A stretch of 9,605 nt of DNA, from positions 1 to 9,605 of the forward strand of contig CAJUOD010000107.1 in assembly GCA_910587875.1 (NCBI GenBank). Direction: 5' to 3'. This document shows, in pieces, positions 1-6,679 of the stretch. Source of the stretch: an uncultured Oscillibacter sp. (GTDB lineage Bacteria > Bacillota > Clostridia > Oscillospirales > Oscillospiraceae). The stretch's first letter is position 1. Every line of letters starts with the position of its first letter. The position numbers and the translations under genes were made by a program. The notes beneath the pieces were generated by a model. It did not search any database, was not told the origin of the DNA, and was given only the letters and a program-made list of their open reading frames with translations.

Positions 1-1
1 C

Positions 2-1267
2 CACACCACTGTCATGGGCCCCGACGGCCTGCCCTTCGAGGTGCAGATCCGCACCTGGAAGATGCACGAGGTGGCGGAGTACGGCGTGGCCGCCCACTGG
101 AAGTACAAGCAGCACGGCCAGGGGGCGGGGACCGAGGGAAAATACGAGTGGGTCCGCCGGCTGCTGGAAAACCAGGAGGGGGCCGACGCGGAGGAGTATA
201 TCCACTCCCTGAAGGTGGATATGTTCGCCGACGAGGTGTTTGTCTTCACCCCCAACGGGGATGTGCAGAACCTCCCCGCCGGGGCCACGCCCATTGACTT
301 TGCCTACGCCATCCACTCCGCCGTGGGAAACAGCATGGTGGGAGCCAAGGTCAACAACCGGATTGTGACCTTCGATCACATCCTGAAAAACGGGGACATT
401 GTGGAGATCATGACCTCCAAGTCCGCCAAGGGCCCCAGCCGGGACTGGATGAAAATCGCCAAGTCCAGCGAGGCCCGGAGCAAAATCCGCCAGTGGTTCA
501 AGAAGGAGAAGAAAGAGGAGAACATCGCCGGGGGCCGCTCCTCCTTCGAGCAGGAGCTGAAGCACGCGGGCCTCTCCATGAAGGACGTGACGGACCCGGA
601 GAACCTGCCCCTGCTACTGAAAAAGGTGACCTACGGCAGCCTGGAGGAGATGTACGCCGCCATCGGCTACGGCGGCTTCACGGCCCAGAAGGCCGTCAGC
701 CGGATGAAGGGGGAGCTGCTGCGCATCTCCCGCCAGCACCAGGCGGAGGAGCAGATGGCCGTCGGGACCGAGGAGGCTCCCATCCCCGTGCCCCCCAAGC
801 CCCTGAGCAAGAGCGAGCAGGGCATCATCGTGGAGGGCCTGGACAATTGCCTGGTGAAGTTCTCCCGCTGCTGCACCCCCGTTCCGGGGGACGAGATCGT
901 GGGCTTCATCACCCGGGGCTACGGCGTGTCCGTCCACCGGGCGGACTGCCCCAACGCCGCGCCGGAGCGCCGGGCGGAGCAGCCGGGCCGCTGGCTCAAG
1001 GTCACCTGGGGCACGGATACCAACGAGAGCTATCCCACCACCATCGACGTGGTAAGCAAGGACCGGATGGGCCTGATTCTGGATATCTCCACGGCCCTGT
1101 CCAGCACCAGCACCTTTGTCTCCGGATTGAACTCCCGGAGCACGGAGGACGGCTTCGCCGTCATCCGCCTGGAGATCCGGGTCCGGGACGGGGCCCAGAT
1201 GAAGGCCATCATGAACAAGCTGAACCAAATTTCCGGGGTGCTGCAGGTCACAAGACCGGCGGGCTGA
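2..1267 (+). CDS. relA: Bifunctional (p)ppGpp synthetase/hydrolase Rel, C-terminal part (5' truncated by window edge)
   Basis: Rel/SpoT-family protein that makes and degrades the alarmone (p)ppGpp on the ribosome during the stringent response. The open frame enters from the left edge, so codons from base 2 belong to it; about 421 residues are visible, and the HD hydrolase domain and most of the synthetase domain lie outside. Visible parts in order: end of the synthetase domain with EVQIRT (visible residues 13-18) and HEVAEYGVAAHWKYK (22-36); TGS domain (about 78-137, starting EVFVFTPNGD); a helical region; the conserved-cysteine domain with Cys283, Cys290-Cys291 and the HRADC box ending at Cys316; and a C-terminal ACT/RRM domain to about 420. 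All are in family order without interruption. The dtd gene starts 24 bases after the stop, the same pairing as relA-dtd in Bacillus subtilis. The family call is very secure. Whether both activities are intact cannot be judged, because the catalytic domains are mostly missing from the window. Confidence 0.96.
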   Translation, partial: HTTVMGPDGLPFEVQIRTWKMHEVAEYGVAAHWKYKQHGQGAGTEGKYEWVRRLLENQEGADAEEYIHSLKVDMFADEVFVFTPNGDVQNLPAGATPIDFAYAIHSAVGNSMVGAKVNNRIVTFDHILKNGDIVEIMTSKSAKGPSRDWMKIAKSSEARSKIRQWFKKEKKEENIAGGRSSFEQELKHAGLSMKDVTDPENLPLLLKKVTYGSLEEMYAAIGYGGFTAQKAVSRMKGELLRISRQHQAEEQMAVGTEEAPIPVPPKPLSKSEQGIIVEGLDNCLVKFSRCCTPVPGDEIVGFITRGYGVSVHRADCPNAAPERRAEQPGRWLKVTWGTDTNESYPTTIDVVSKDRMGLILDISTALSSTSTFVSGLNSRSTEDGFAVIRLEIRVRDGAQMKAIMNKLNQISGVLQVTRPAG

Positions 1268-1291
1268 CCGGAGGGAGAGGAGGAATTGCCT

Positions 1292-1735
1292 ATGCGCGCG
1301 GTTGTCACCCGCGTGAAACACGCGTCTGTTACCATTGAGGGAGCGGTCCACGGCCAAATCGGGGAGGGCTATCTGGTCCTGCTGGGGGTGGCTCCCGGAG
1401 ATACCGAGGAGACCGCCGTGAAGCTGGCGGATAAGATCTGCAACCTCCGCATCTTCGAGGACGAGAACGAGAAAATGAACCTGAACCTGGAGCAGGTGGG
1501 GGGGAGCCTGCTGGTGATCTCCCAGTTCACCCTCTTCGCGGACACCTCCTCCCGCCGCCCGGGCTTCTCCGGCGCGGCCAAGCCGGATCTGGCGATCCCG
1601 CTGTACGAAAAATTTATGGCCCGCTGCCGGGAGCGGGGCTTCACTGTGGAGCACGGGGAGTTCGGCGCGAAAATGGACGTGGACTCCCTGAACCACGGCC
1701 CGGTGACCATCCTGTTTGACACGGAGAAGCCCTGA
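1292..1735 (+). CDS. dtd: D-aminoacyl-tRNA deacylase
   Basis: Cytoplasmic proofreading enzyme that hydrolyses D-aminoacyl-tRNAs (and Gly-tRNA-Ala in characterised relatives), keeping D-residues out of protein synthesis. The 147-residue length is normal for the family. Both active-site signatures are present: SQFTLFAD with S77-Q78-F79-T80, and the cross-subunit Gly-cisPro motif as NHGP at 134-137; the N-terminus MRAVVTRVKHASV is also typical. I chose ATG at 1292 because AGGAGG (1278-1283) lies 8 bases upstream. An in-frame TTG at 1286 would add two residues but sits only 2 bases from that site. The gene is co-directional with rel, 24 bases downstream, so co-transcription is likely. Nothing is missing or unusual. 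Confidence 0.97.
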   Translation: MRAVVTRVKHASVTIEGAVHGQIGEGYLVLLGVAPGDTEETAVKLADKICNLRIFEDENEKMNLNLEQVGGSLLVISQFTLFADTSSRRPGFSGAAKPDLAIPLYEKFMARCRERGFTVEHGEFGAKMDVDSLNHGPVTILFDTEKP

Positions 1736-1772
1736 CGGGCGGAACGGGTATCAAGAAAGGACGGGTGCTTTC

Positions 1773-2183
1773 ATGGGACTGTTTTCCAACTTCTTTCCAA
1801 AGGAGCGCCTTCTGGGCGCCCAGCCCCACGCCGGGTGGAAATGGAGGCTGTCGGTGAACGGAATGCCCACGTCCAGCTTCGGCTGGGAGGACGTCGCCCG
1901 GGCCCTGGACGGCCTGGGACCCCATGACGACAGCTTCGTGATCCTGGAGCAGAGAAAGGGAAGGGACTACTGGTTCATTCAGAGCGCCGTGGCCCTGGCA
2001 GGCCCCCACACCGGCGAGTACGTGGTGGGCGTGGGCTGGAACGACCACAGGGGCAAGCACTACATCGAGCGCTGCGGCGGAGCCGGGCGGGCCGTGGACA
2101 TGTTCCGGGCCGCGTGGCAGGGGAAGCCCCTGGACTTCTCCGGCTTTGAGGACCAGTCCGACCAGCTTCCCGGCGATTCCTGA
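1773..2183 (+). CDS. Conserved-looking hypothetical protein, 136 residues
   Basis: I do not recognise this family. The protein is small, soluble-looking and has no signal peptide or membrane segment. Visible features: a short hydrophobic/aromatic N-terminus (MGLFSNFF); a stretch W-E-D-V-x-R-A-L-x-x-L-x-P-x-D-D-S-F-V-I-L-E (about residues 38-59) that looks like a helix followed by a beta strand; strands around YWFIQSAVAL and EYVVGVGWND; then an acidic C-terminal tail. The alternating pattern suggests a compact alpha/beta domain. The W..V..AL..L pattern faintly recalls small immunity-like or DUF folds, but that is only an impression. ATG at 1773 is preceded by AAGAAAGGA (1753-1761). A longer reading from 1716 would overlap dtd and has no better site, so I reject it. 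Base composition matches its neighbours, and it sits between dtd and the hydrolase with spacers of 37 and 31 bases, so it is very likely expressed with them. Confidence 0.8.
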   Translation: MGLFSNFFPKERLLGAQPHAGWKWRLSVNGMPTSSFGWEDVARALDGLGPHDDSFVILEQRKGRDYWFIQSAVALAGPHTGEYVVGVGWNDHRGKHYIERCGGAGRAVDMFRAAWQGKPLDFSGFEDQSDQLPGDS

Positions 2184-2214
2184 AGACAAGAACCCAAGAG
2201 GGGAGGAGACTCCA

Positions 2215-2835
2215 ATGAACGTGAAAATGCTGCAGGTGGGCCCCATCGGCACCAACTGCTACATCTTAGAGGAGGAGACAACCCACGAGGCGGCGGTCAT
2301 CGACCCCGGCGGGGACGCGCCGGAGATTATCCGGGCCCTGGAGGGGGCGGAGCTCCGCTATATCCTCCTGACCCACGGGCACTATGACCACACCGGCGCG
2401 GCGGCGGCGCTGCTGGAGGCGTTCCCCCAGGCGGCGGTCTATATCCACCGGGCGGATTATGAGGACGTGGACCCGTCCCTGTTCCCCCTGCGGACCCAGG
2501 TCTCCGGCGTGAACTTCTACGGCGAGGGGGATGGGATCGCCTTCGGCGGGGACACTGTGAACATCCAGGTCCTCCACACCCCCGGCCACTCCGAGGGCAG
2601 CGTCACCCTGCGCTGCGGGGACCTGCTCTTCTGCGGGGATACCCTCTTTGCCGGGTCCTGCGGCCGGACGGATTTCCCGGGCGGCAGCGTGCCGAAAATT
2701 TTGGCCTCCCTCCGCCGCCTGGGGGAGCTGGAGGGGGACCTTCAGGTCCTGCCCGGGCACATGGAGCCCTCCACCCTGGAGGCGGAGCGGAAGTATAACC
2801 CCTACCTCCGCCAAGCCCTGCGGGAGACCCCATGA
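2215..2835 (+). CDS. Metallo-beta-lactamase-fold hydrolase, glyoxalase II-like
   Basis: Binuclear metal hydrolase of the glyoxalase II (hydroxyacylglutathione hydrolase-like) group; 206 residues, matching the short bacterial members of the YqgX/YcbL type. Metal-ligand motifs appear in order: THGHYDH with H54, H56, D58 and H59; HTPGH with H125; FCGDTLFAGSCGR with D142; and LPGH with H182. The N-terminus (VGPIGTNCYIL, then AAVIDPGG) is the usual opening of this family. The true substrate is unknown: relatives act on S-lactoyl-type or other thioesters, and many remain unassigned. The site GGGAGGAG (2201-2208) supports ATG at 2215; an in-frame extension upstream would overlap the previous gene. 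Its stop overlaps the hemZ start (ATGA at 2832-2835), so the two are probably translationally coupled. This hydrolase-hemZ pairing recurs in Clostridia, to my knowledge. Confidence 0.93.
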   Translation: MNVKMLQVGPIGTNCYILEEETTHEAAVIDPGGDAPEIIRALEGAELRYILLTHGHYDHTGAAAALLEAFPQAAVYIHRADYEDVDPSLFPLRTQVSGVNFYGEGDGIAFGGDTVNIQVLHTPGHSEGSVTLRCGDLLFCGDTLFAGSCGRTDFPGGSVPKILASLRRLGELEGDLQVLPGHMEPSTLEAERKYNPYLRQALRETP

Positions 2836-4319
2836 AGCTGGAATTTCACGGCCACGACGAGCGCTACACCGTGGAGCAGAGCCTCTTGAACCTGTTCCCC
2901 GGCGAGCTGCCGGTCTACGAGCCGGTCCGGCCCCAGGAGGATGAGAGCTGGGCTATCGTCTCCTGGCGGGAGGGCGAGGAGAAGAGCGGGAAGCGGGGCC
3001 ACGCCTGTGTGGAACTGGGCTGGCAGGGAAAGGCGGACGCCTACAGCTTCGGCTGTCCTCTGACCGGCACGGAGTACGAGCAGGAAGGGCGGCGGCGGCA
3101 CGCCATCGGCGCCGCGTTCTTCCTGGCCTATCAGGCGCTCACCGGGAACACGCCCCCCTGGGGCATGCTCACCGGCGTCCGGCCCGACAAGCTGGTGACC
3201 GAGGCCCTCCAGGCCGAGAAGACCCTGGAGGCGGCCCGGGAGCTGCTGGAAAAGATCTATTTCGTCACTCCCCGCCGGGCCGCCCTGGCCCTGGAGACGG
3301 GGACGGCGGCCTTTGAGGCCGCCAAGGGCCTGGGGCCCCGGGACATCGCCGTCTATATCGGCATTCCCTTCTGTCCCACCCGCTGCGCTTACTGCTCCTT
3401 TGTCAGCCAGTCGGTAGAAAAGAGCTTTTCCCTGGTGGACCCCTACGTGGACGCCCTGGCGGCGGAGATTGAGGCCGGGGGCCGCATGGCCCAAGAGACG
3501 GGTCTCCATGTCCGCGCCATGTATATGGGCGGCGGCACGCCCACGACCCTGACGGCTCCCCAGCTGGACCGGGTGCTGACGGCCTTTGAGACCGCCTTCG
3601 GCCCCGCTTTGGACGGGTGCGGCGAGATCACCGTGGAGGCCGGGCGGCCCGACACCATCACGGCGGAAAAGCTGGCGGTTTTAAAGGACCACGGCGTCCA
3701 CCGCGTCTCCGTAAACCCCCAGACCATGGAGGAGCGAGTCCTCCGGGCCATCGGTCGGCGGCATAGCCCCGGGGACATCGAGGCCGCCATGGAGCTTGCG
3801 GCAAAGTGCGGCTTCCCTCATGTGAACATGGACCTCATCGCGGGTCTGCCGGAGGACACGGCGGAGGGCTTCCGCCGCTCCCTGGACCGCTGCCTGGAGT
3901 TCGGCACGGACAATGTCACCGTCCACACCCTGGCGCTGAAAAAGGGGAGCCGCATCCTGCTGGAGGGCCTGTCCATCCCCGGCCCCGAGGCGGTGGGGGA
4001 GATGCTGGACTACGCGGAGCCCCTTTTGCGGAACGCGGGGTACGCCCCCTATTACCTCTACCGGCAGAAATACATGTCCGGCAGCTTTGAGAACATCGGC
4101 TGGACCCGCCCCGGCGGGGCGTGCCTCTACAACATCTATATCATGTCGGAGCTCTGCTCCATTCTCTCCTTCGGCGCGGGGGGGTCCACGAAGATGGTGG
4201 ACCCGGCCCGGCGGCTGATCCAGCGGCGCTTCAACCCAAAGTATCCCAAGGAGTACGTGGAGCGCCCCGAGAAGCTGCGGGCCAATCAGGCGGACTTCGC
4301 CGCCTTCTATTCGAGATAA
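2832..4319 (+). CDS. hemZ: Radical SAM protein HemZ (putative coproporphyrinogen III dehydrogenase)
   Basis: Radical S-adenosylmethionine enzyme of the HemN/HemW/HemZ group, 495 residues, a usual HemZ length. About 170 N-terminal residues form the HemZ-specific region, including the conserved stretch WGMLTGVRPDKL. The radical SAM core follows: YIGIPFCPTRCAYCSF carries the [4Fe-4S] ligands C181, C185 and C188, and MYMGGGTPTT (from M230) is the SAM-binding GGGTP motif. Near the C-terminus, ENIGWTRPG and CLYNIYIM followed by GAGGSTKMV match the HemZ pattern. Annotated activity is oxygen-independent decarboxylation of coproporphyrinogen III, but this is weakly supported outside Bacillus, and many Clostridia carrying HemZ lack a full haem pathway, so the real substrate is open. 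ATG overlaps the upstream stop (ATGA), with a weak GGGAG at 2822-2826, implying translational coupling. The frame is intact. Confidence 0.93.
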   Translation: MKLEFHGHDERYTVEQSLLNLFPGELPVYEPVRPQEDESWAIVSWREGEEKSGKRGHACVELGWQGKADAYSFGCPLTGTEYEQEGRRRHAIGAAFFLAYQALTGNTPPWGMLTGVRPDKLVTEALQAEKTLEAARELLEKIYFVTPRRAALALETGTAAFEAAKGLGPRDIAVYIGIPFCPTRCAYCSFVSQSVEKSFSLVDPYVDALAAEIEAGGRMAQETGLHVRAMYMGGGTPTTLTAPQLDRVLTAFETAFGPALDGCGEITVEAGRPDTITAEKLAVLKDHGVHRVSVNPQTMEERVLRAIGRRHSPGDIEAAMELAAKCGFPHVNMDLIAGLPEDTAEGFRRSLDRCLEFGTDNVTVHTLALKKGSRILLEGLSIPGPEAVGEMLDYAEPLLRNAGYAPYYLYRQKYMSGSFENIGWTRPGGACLYNIYIMSELCSILSFGAGGSTKMVDPARRLIQRRFNPKYPKEYVERPEKLRANQADFAAFYSR

Positions 4320-4338
4320 ACGGAAAGGAGCCGGACCC

Positions 4339-5271
4339 ATGTATTCTCTGAAGCAGATCAACGAGGCCGTCCGGGGGGACCCCGCGGGCTTTGCCCAGGC
4401 GTGCGACGCGCTGTTTGAGAAGAAGGTGGAGGCCGCCGCCAGGAAGATCGCGAACCACCGGGCGGAGTCCCACATCATCCTCCTCTCCGGCCCCTCCGGC
4501 TCAGGGAAGACCACCACCGCGTTGAAAATTGAGGAGAAGCTGCGGGAGATGGGCATCGAGACCCACACCGTCTCCATGGACAACTACTTCTACACCCTGG
4601 ACCCGGACACCGCTCCCCGGAATCGGGAGGGGGCCATTGACTACGAGTCCCCCTTCTTTCTGGACATCGGCCTTTTAAACCAGCACTTCGCCATGCTGGA
4701 CCGGGGGGAGCTGATCCACATCCCCAAGTACGAGTTTGCCCGGCAGATGCGCTCGGACACCTTTTCCCAGCCCATGCGGCTGGGGAAGGACGACATGGTC
4801 ATCTTCGAGGGCATCCACGCCCTGAACGACATCATCGTGGGAAAGAACCCCCGGGCCTTTAAGCTCTATATTGCCGCCCGGAGCGACATCCTGGACGAGG
4901 ACGGCTCCATGGTCTTCGACAAGTCCTGGATCCGTCTCTGCCGCCGCATTGTCCGGGACTTTAAGTTCCGGGGCAGCGACGCGGCCTTCACCCTGAAGCT
5001 GTGGGAGAACGTCCGCCGGGGGGAGCGGCTGTATATCTCCCCCTACAAGGAGAGCGCGGACATCATGTTCGACTCCTCCCTGGCCCTCAGTGCCAGCGTC
5101 TTGAAGCCCTTTGTGGTCCCCCTGCTGGAGGAGACGCCCCGGGGGAAGTACCAGGTGGTGGAGGACATCCTCCGGGGTCTGGACAAGATTGAGCCCCTGG
5201 ACGAGAAGTATATCCCCGCCAAGTCCCTGTGCCGGGAGTTCATCGGCGGGAGCCCCTATGACAACCATTGA
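4339..5271 (+). CDS. P-loop nucleoside (uridine) kinase, PRK family
   Basis: Predicted to phosphorylate a nucleoside, most likely uridine/cytidine, in pyrimidine salvage; 310 residues. Walker A is GPSGSGKTT (51-59, Lys57). Further family motifs are SMDNYF (D81), the acidic-aromatic IDYESP (100-105), EGIH (157-160) and RRIVRD (202-207) followed by the RG and VRRGE segment that closes the kinase fold. The sequence resembles the C-terminal kinase half of the roughly 550-residue clostridial and Thermotoga 'uridine kinases' that begin with TGS and threonyl-tRNA-synthetase-like domains. Those N-terminal domains are absent here: only about 45 mostly helical residues precede the P-loop. AAAGGAG (4324-4330) lies 8 bases before ATG 4339, so the short form is the true start, not a truncation. 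hemZ ends 19 bases upstream. Substrate is inferred; a phosphoribulokinase-like role is less likely. I withhold udk because the protein is diverged. Confidence 0.88.
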   Translation: MYSLKQINEAVRGDPAGFAQACDALFEKKVEAAARKIANHRAESHIILLSGPSGSGKTTTALKIEEKLREMGIETHTVSMDNYFYTLDPDTAPRNREGAIDYESPFFLDIGLLNQHFAMLDRGELIHIPKYEFARQMRSDTFSQPMRLGKDDMVIFEGIHALNDIIVGKNPRAFKLYIAARSDILDEDGSMVFDKSWIRLCRRIVRDFKFRGSDAAFTLKLWENVRRGERLYISPYKESADIMFDSSLALSASVLKPFVVPLLEETPRGKYQVVEDILRGLDKIEPLDEKYIPAKSLCREFIGGSPYDNH

Positions 5272-5295
5272 ACAGAAGACGAAAGGAGCGGCACT

Positions 5296-5697
5296 ATGAG
5301 CAAACAGGAGAAGTTCTATGACCTGCTGGACACCCTCCGGGCCGGCGTGGAGACGGCGGCGACCCTGGCCCTGGGGACCCTGGGCCTGGCCTGCGAAGGG
5401 GCGGAGAAAATCGCGGAGGGCGTGAAGCTTCGCTATGAGGCCGCCCGGGTGGAGGGCGAGATGGACGGGAAGCTGATGGAGGCCGGGGAGATGGTCTACG
5501 CCACCCACACCGGCAGCCCCACGGAATCCGAGGAGCTGGTGGAAAAGCTCCGGGAGATCGACGATCTGAAGGCCCAGCTGGCGGAGCTCAACGAGACCCT
5601 GGGCAGGACGCCCGAGGGCCCTGTCTGCCCCAGCTGCGGCAGGACCGGGGAGGAAGGCGATCGCTTCTGCCGCTCCTGCGGTGGGAAGCTGGACTGA
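5296..5697 (+). CDS. Small zinc-ribbon protein with helical N-terminus, unknown function
   Basis: A 133-residue protein with two clear parts. Residues 1-105 are almost entirely helix-forming: a moderately hydrophobic, Ala/Leu-rich segment (about 17-35, ETAATLALGTLGLACEG) followed by charged heptad-like helices (about 74-104, EELVEKL...DLKAQLAELNE) that may form a coiled coil. Residues 111-128 are a rubredoxin-type zinc ribbon, CPSCG (C111, C114) and CRSCG (C125, C128), ending GGKLD as in the common DUF-type C-terminal zinc ribbons. No enzyme motif is visible. The hydrophobic segment is too weak and polar-flanked to call membrane-spanning with confidence. GAAAGGAGC precedes ATG 5296. It lies 24 bases after the kinase and 18 bases before the phosphorylase, so it is co-expressed with nucleoside salvage genes, but this does not itself give a function. 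A structural or scaffold/adaptor role is possible inference. Confidence 0.85.
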   Translation: MSKQEKFYDLLDTLRAGVETAATLALGTLGLACEGAEKIAEGVKLRYEAARVEGEMDGKLMEAGEMVYATHTGSPTESEELVEKLREIDDLKAQLAELNETLGRTPEGPVCPSCGRTGEEGDRFCRSCGGKLD

Positions 5698-5715
5698 ATA
5701 GACGGGAGGACAGAC

Positions 5716-6543
5716 ATGGAATTTTACACCTATCAACAGGTACAGGAGAGCGCCCGGGCCCTCCGGGAAAAGCTGAACGGCTTCCAGCCCCAGGTGCTGG
5801 TGATCCTGGGCTCCGGCCTGGGGGCCCTGGCGGACGAGGTGGAGAGCCCCATCGCCGTGCCCTACGCGGAGGTCCCCCACATGAAGCACTCCACCGCTCC
5901 GGGCCACAAGGGCCGGTTCCTCTTCGGGAAGCTGGCGGGCCGGGACGCGGCGGTCATGCAGGGCCGCCTCCACACCTATGAGGGCTGGTCCTTCGCCGAC
6001 GCGGCCTATCCCGTCCGGGTGGCCCGGGCCCTGGGCGTGAAGGCCCTGGTGGTGACCAATGCCGCCGGGGCGGTGAATACCGCCTGGACCGCCGGGGACA
6101 TCATGCTCATCACGGATCACATCAAGCTCTTCGGCGTCAGCCCCCTCTGCGGGCCCAACATGGACGAGCTGGGCCCCCGCTTCCCGGATATGAGCCACGT
6201 CTACACCCTCGCCCTCCAGGAGAAGGCCCGGGAGGCCGCCAAGGCCCAGGGTCTGGACCTGAAGGAGGGCGTCTACATGTTCTTCCCCGGCCCCCAGTAC
6301 GAGACCCCGGCGGAGGTCCGGGTGGCCCGCCTGCTGGGCGCGGACGCCGTGGGCATGTCCACGGTGCCGGAGGCCATCGCCGCCGCCCACTGCGGCATGG
6401 AGGTCCTGGGCTTCACCCTGTGTACCAACATGGCGGCGGGGGTCCTGGAGCAGCCCCTCTCCGGCGACGAGGTTATCGCGGCGGGCGAGGCCGCGGGCCC
6501 CAAGTTCACCGCCCTGGTGAAGGGCTGCCTGGAGCGGCTGTAA
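5716..6543 (+). CDS. pupG: Purine nucleoside phosphorylase (trimeric, inosine/guanosine type)
   Basis: Cytoplasmic salvage enzyme that cleaves purine nucleosides with phosphate to give the base and (deoxy)ribose 1-phosphate. At 275 residues it fits the low-molecular-mass homotrimeric class. Visible active-site motifs: GSGLG (32-36, phosphate-binding S33), GRLHTYEG with R84 and H86 (phosphate), VTNAAG (113-118), GPQYETPAE with Y195-E196 (base contact, equivalent to human Glu201), VGMSTVPEA with M214 and S215, and N238 in LCTN (equivalent to human Asn243). Conserved Glu and Asn are the residues that select 6-oxopurines in the human enzyme, so inosine/guanosine preference is likely. GGGAGGA (5704-5710) lies 5 bases before ATG 5716. 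This is the last gene of the first transcription unit and is followed by a structured spacer with a terminator-like hairpin. It could also be named punA/pnp; the symbol follows Bacillus usage. Confidence 0.95.
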   Translation: MEFYTYQQVQESARALREKLNGFQPQVLVILGSGLGALADEVESPIAVPYAEVPHMKHSTAPGHKGRFLFGKLAGRDAAVMQGRLHTYEGWSFADAAYPVRVARALGVKALVVTNAAGAVNTAWTAGDIMLITDHIKLFGVSPLCGPNMDELGPRFPDMSHVYTLALQEKAREAAKAQGLDLKEGVYMFFPGPQYETPAEVRVARLLGADAVGMSTVPEAIAAAHCGMEVLGFTLCTNMAAGVLEQPLSGDEVIAAGEAAGPKFTALVKGCLERL

Positions 6544-6554
6544 GGATTTGAAAA

Positions 6555-6629
6555 GGCGGGGTGTGCCGCCGGGAGGGAATCAGGTCTAAGGCGGGTCCCG
6601 GGTCCATAAAGTGGACAATGGGGACCGCC
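6555..6629 (+). other. Structured intergenic segment with two further stem-loops
   Basis: Between the phosphorylase stop and the terminator there are two inverted repeats. The first is GGCGG (6555-6559) with CCGCC (6566-6570) around a 6-base loop. The second pairs GGC-GGTCCC (6590-6592 and 6594-6599, one bulged G) with GGGACC-GCC (6621-6629), and encloses a smaller GTCC/GGAC hairpin (6602-6605 with 6613-6616). It could be part of the 3' untranslated end of the upstream transcript or a leader of the flippase gene; there is no strong promoter to decide. ACCGC at 6624-6628 superficially recalls the T-box core, but no specifier stem exists in this short spacer. Confidence 0.4.
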
Positions 6630-6631
6630 CC

Positions 6632-6657
6632 TCACGGGCTGTCCGTGAATCTTTTTT
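6632..6657 (+). terminator. Rho-independent terminator-like hairpin after pupG
   Basis: TCACGG (6632-6637) and CCGTGA (6643-6648) form a perfect 6-bp stem with a 5-base loop, followed after three bases by six T residues (6652-6657). It is 22 bases upstream of the flippase start, so it either ends the rel-pupG operon or acts as an attenuator in the flippase leader. The stem is short, so strength is uncertain. Confidence 0.6.
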
Positions 6658-6679
6658 AGTATTCGAGGTTATGCTTTTT

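Noticed and set aside
1716..1772. Upstream in-frame start of the 136-residue protein
   Set aside because: It overlaps the dtd 3' end and lacks a binding site, while ATG 1773 has one about 10 bases upstream.
4675..6390. Long open frame (571 codons) on the minus strand
   Set aside because: It runs antisense across the kinase, zinc-ribbon protein and phosphorylase, lacks recognisable domains and is rich in Gly/His/Pro/Arg, the usual shadow of GC-rich codon bias.
6590..6657. T-box riboswitch, because ACCGC lies before a terminator-like hairpin
   Set aside because: The core motif is incomplete, there is no room for a specifier stem I, and the downstream gene is a flippase rather than an aminoacyl-tRNA or amino-acid gene.
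6611..6679. N-terminal extension of the flippase from GTG 6611
   Set aside because: It would translate through the terminator-like hairpin and lacks a ribosome binding site; the normal SpoVB/YabM N-terminus begins at 6680.
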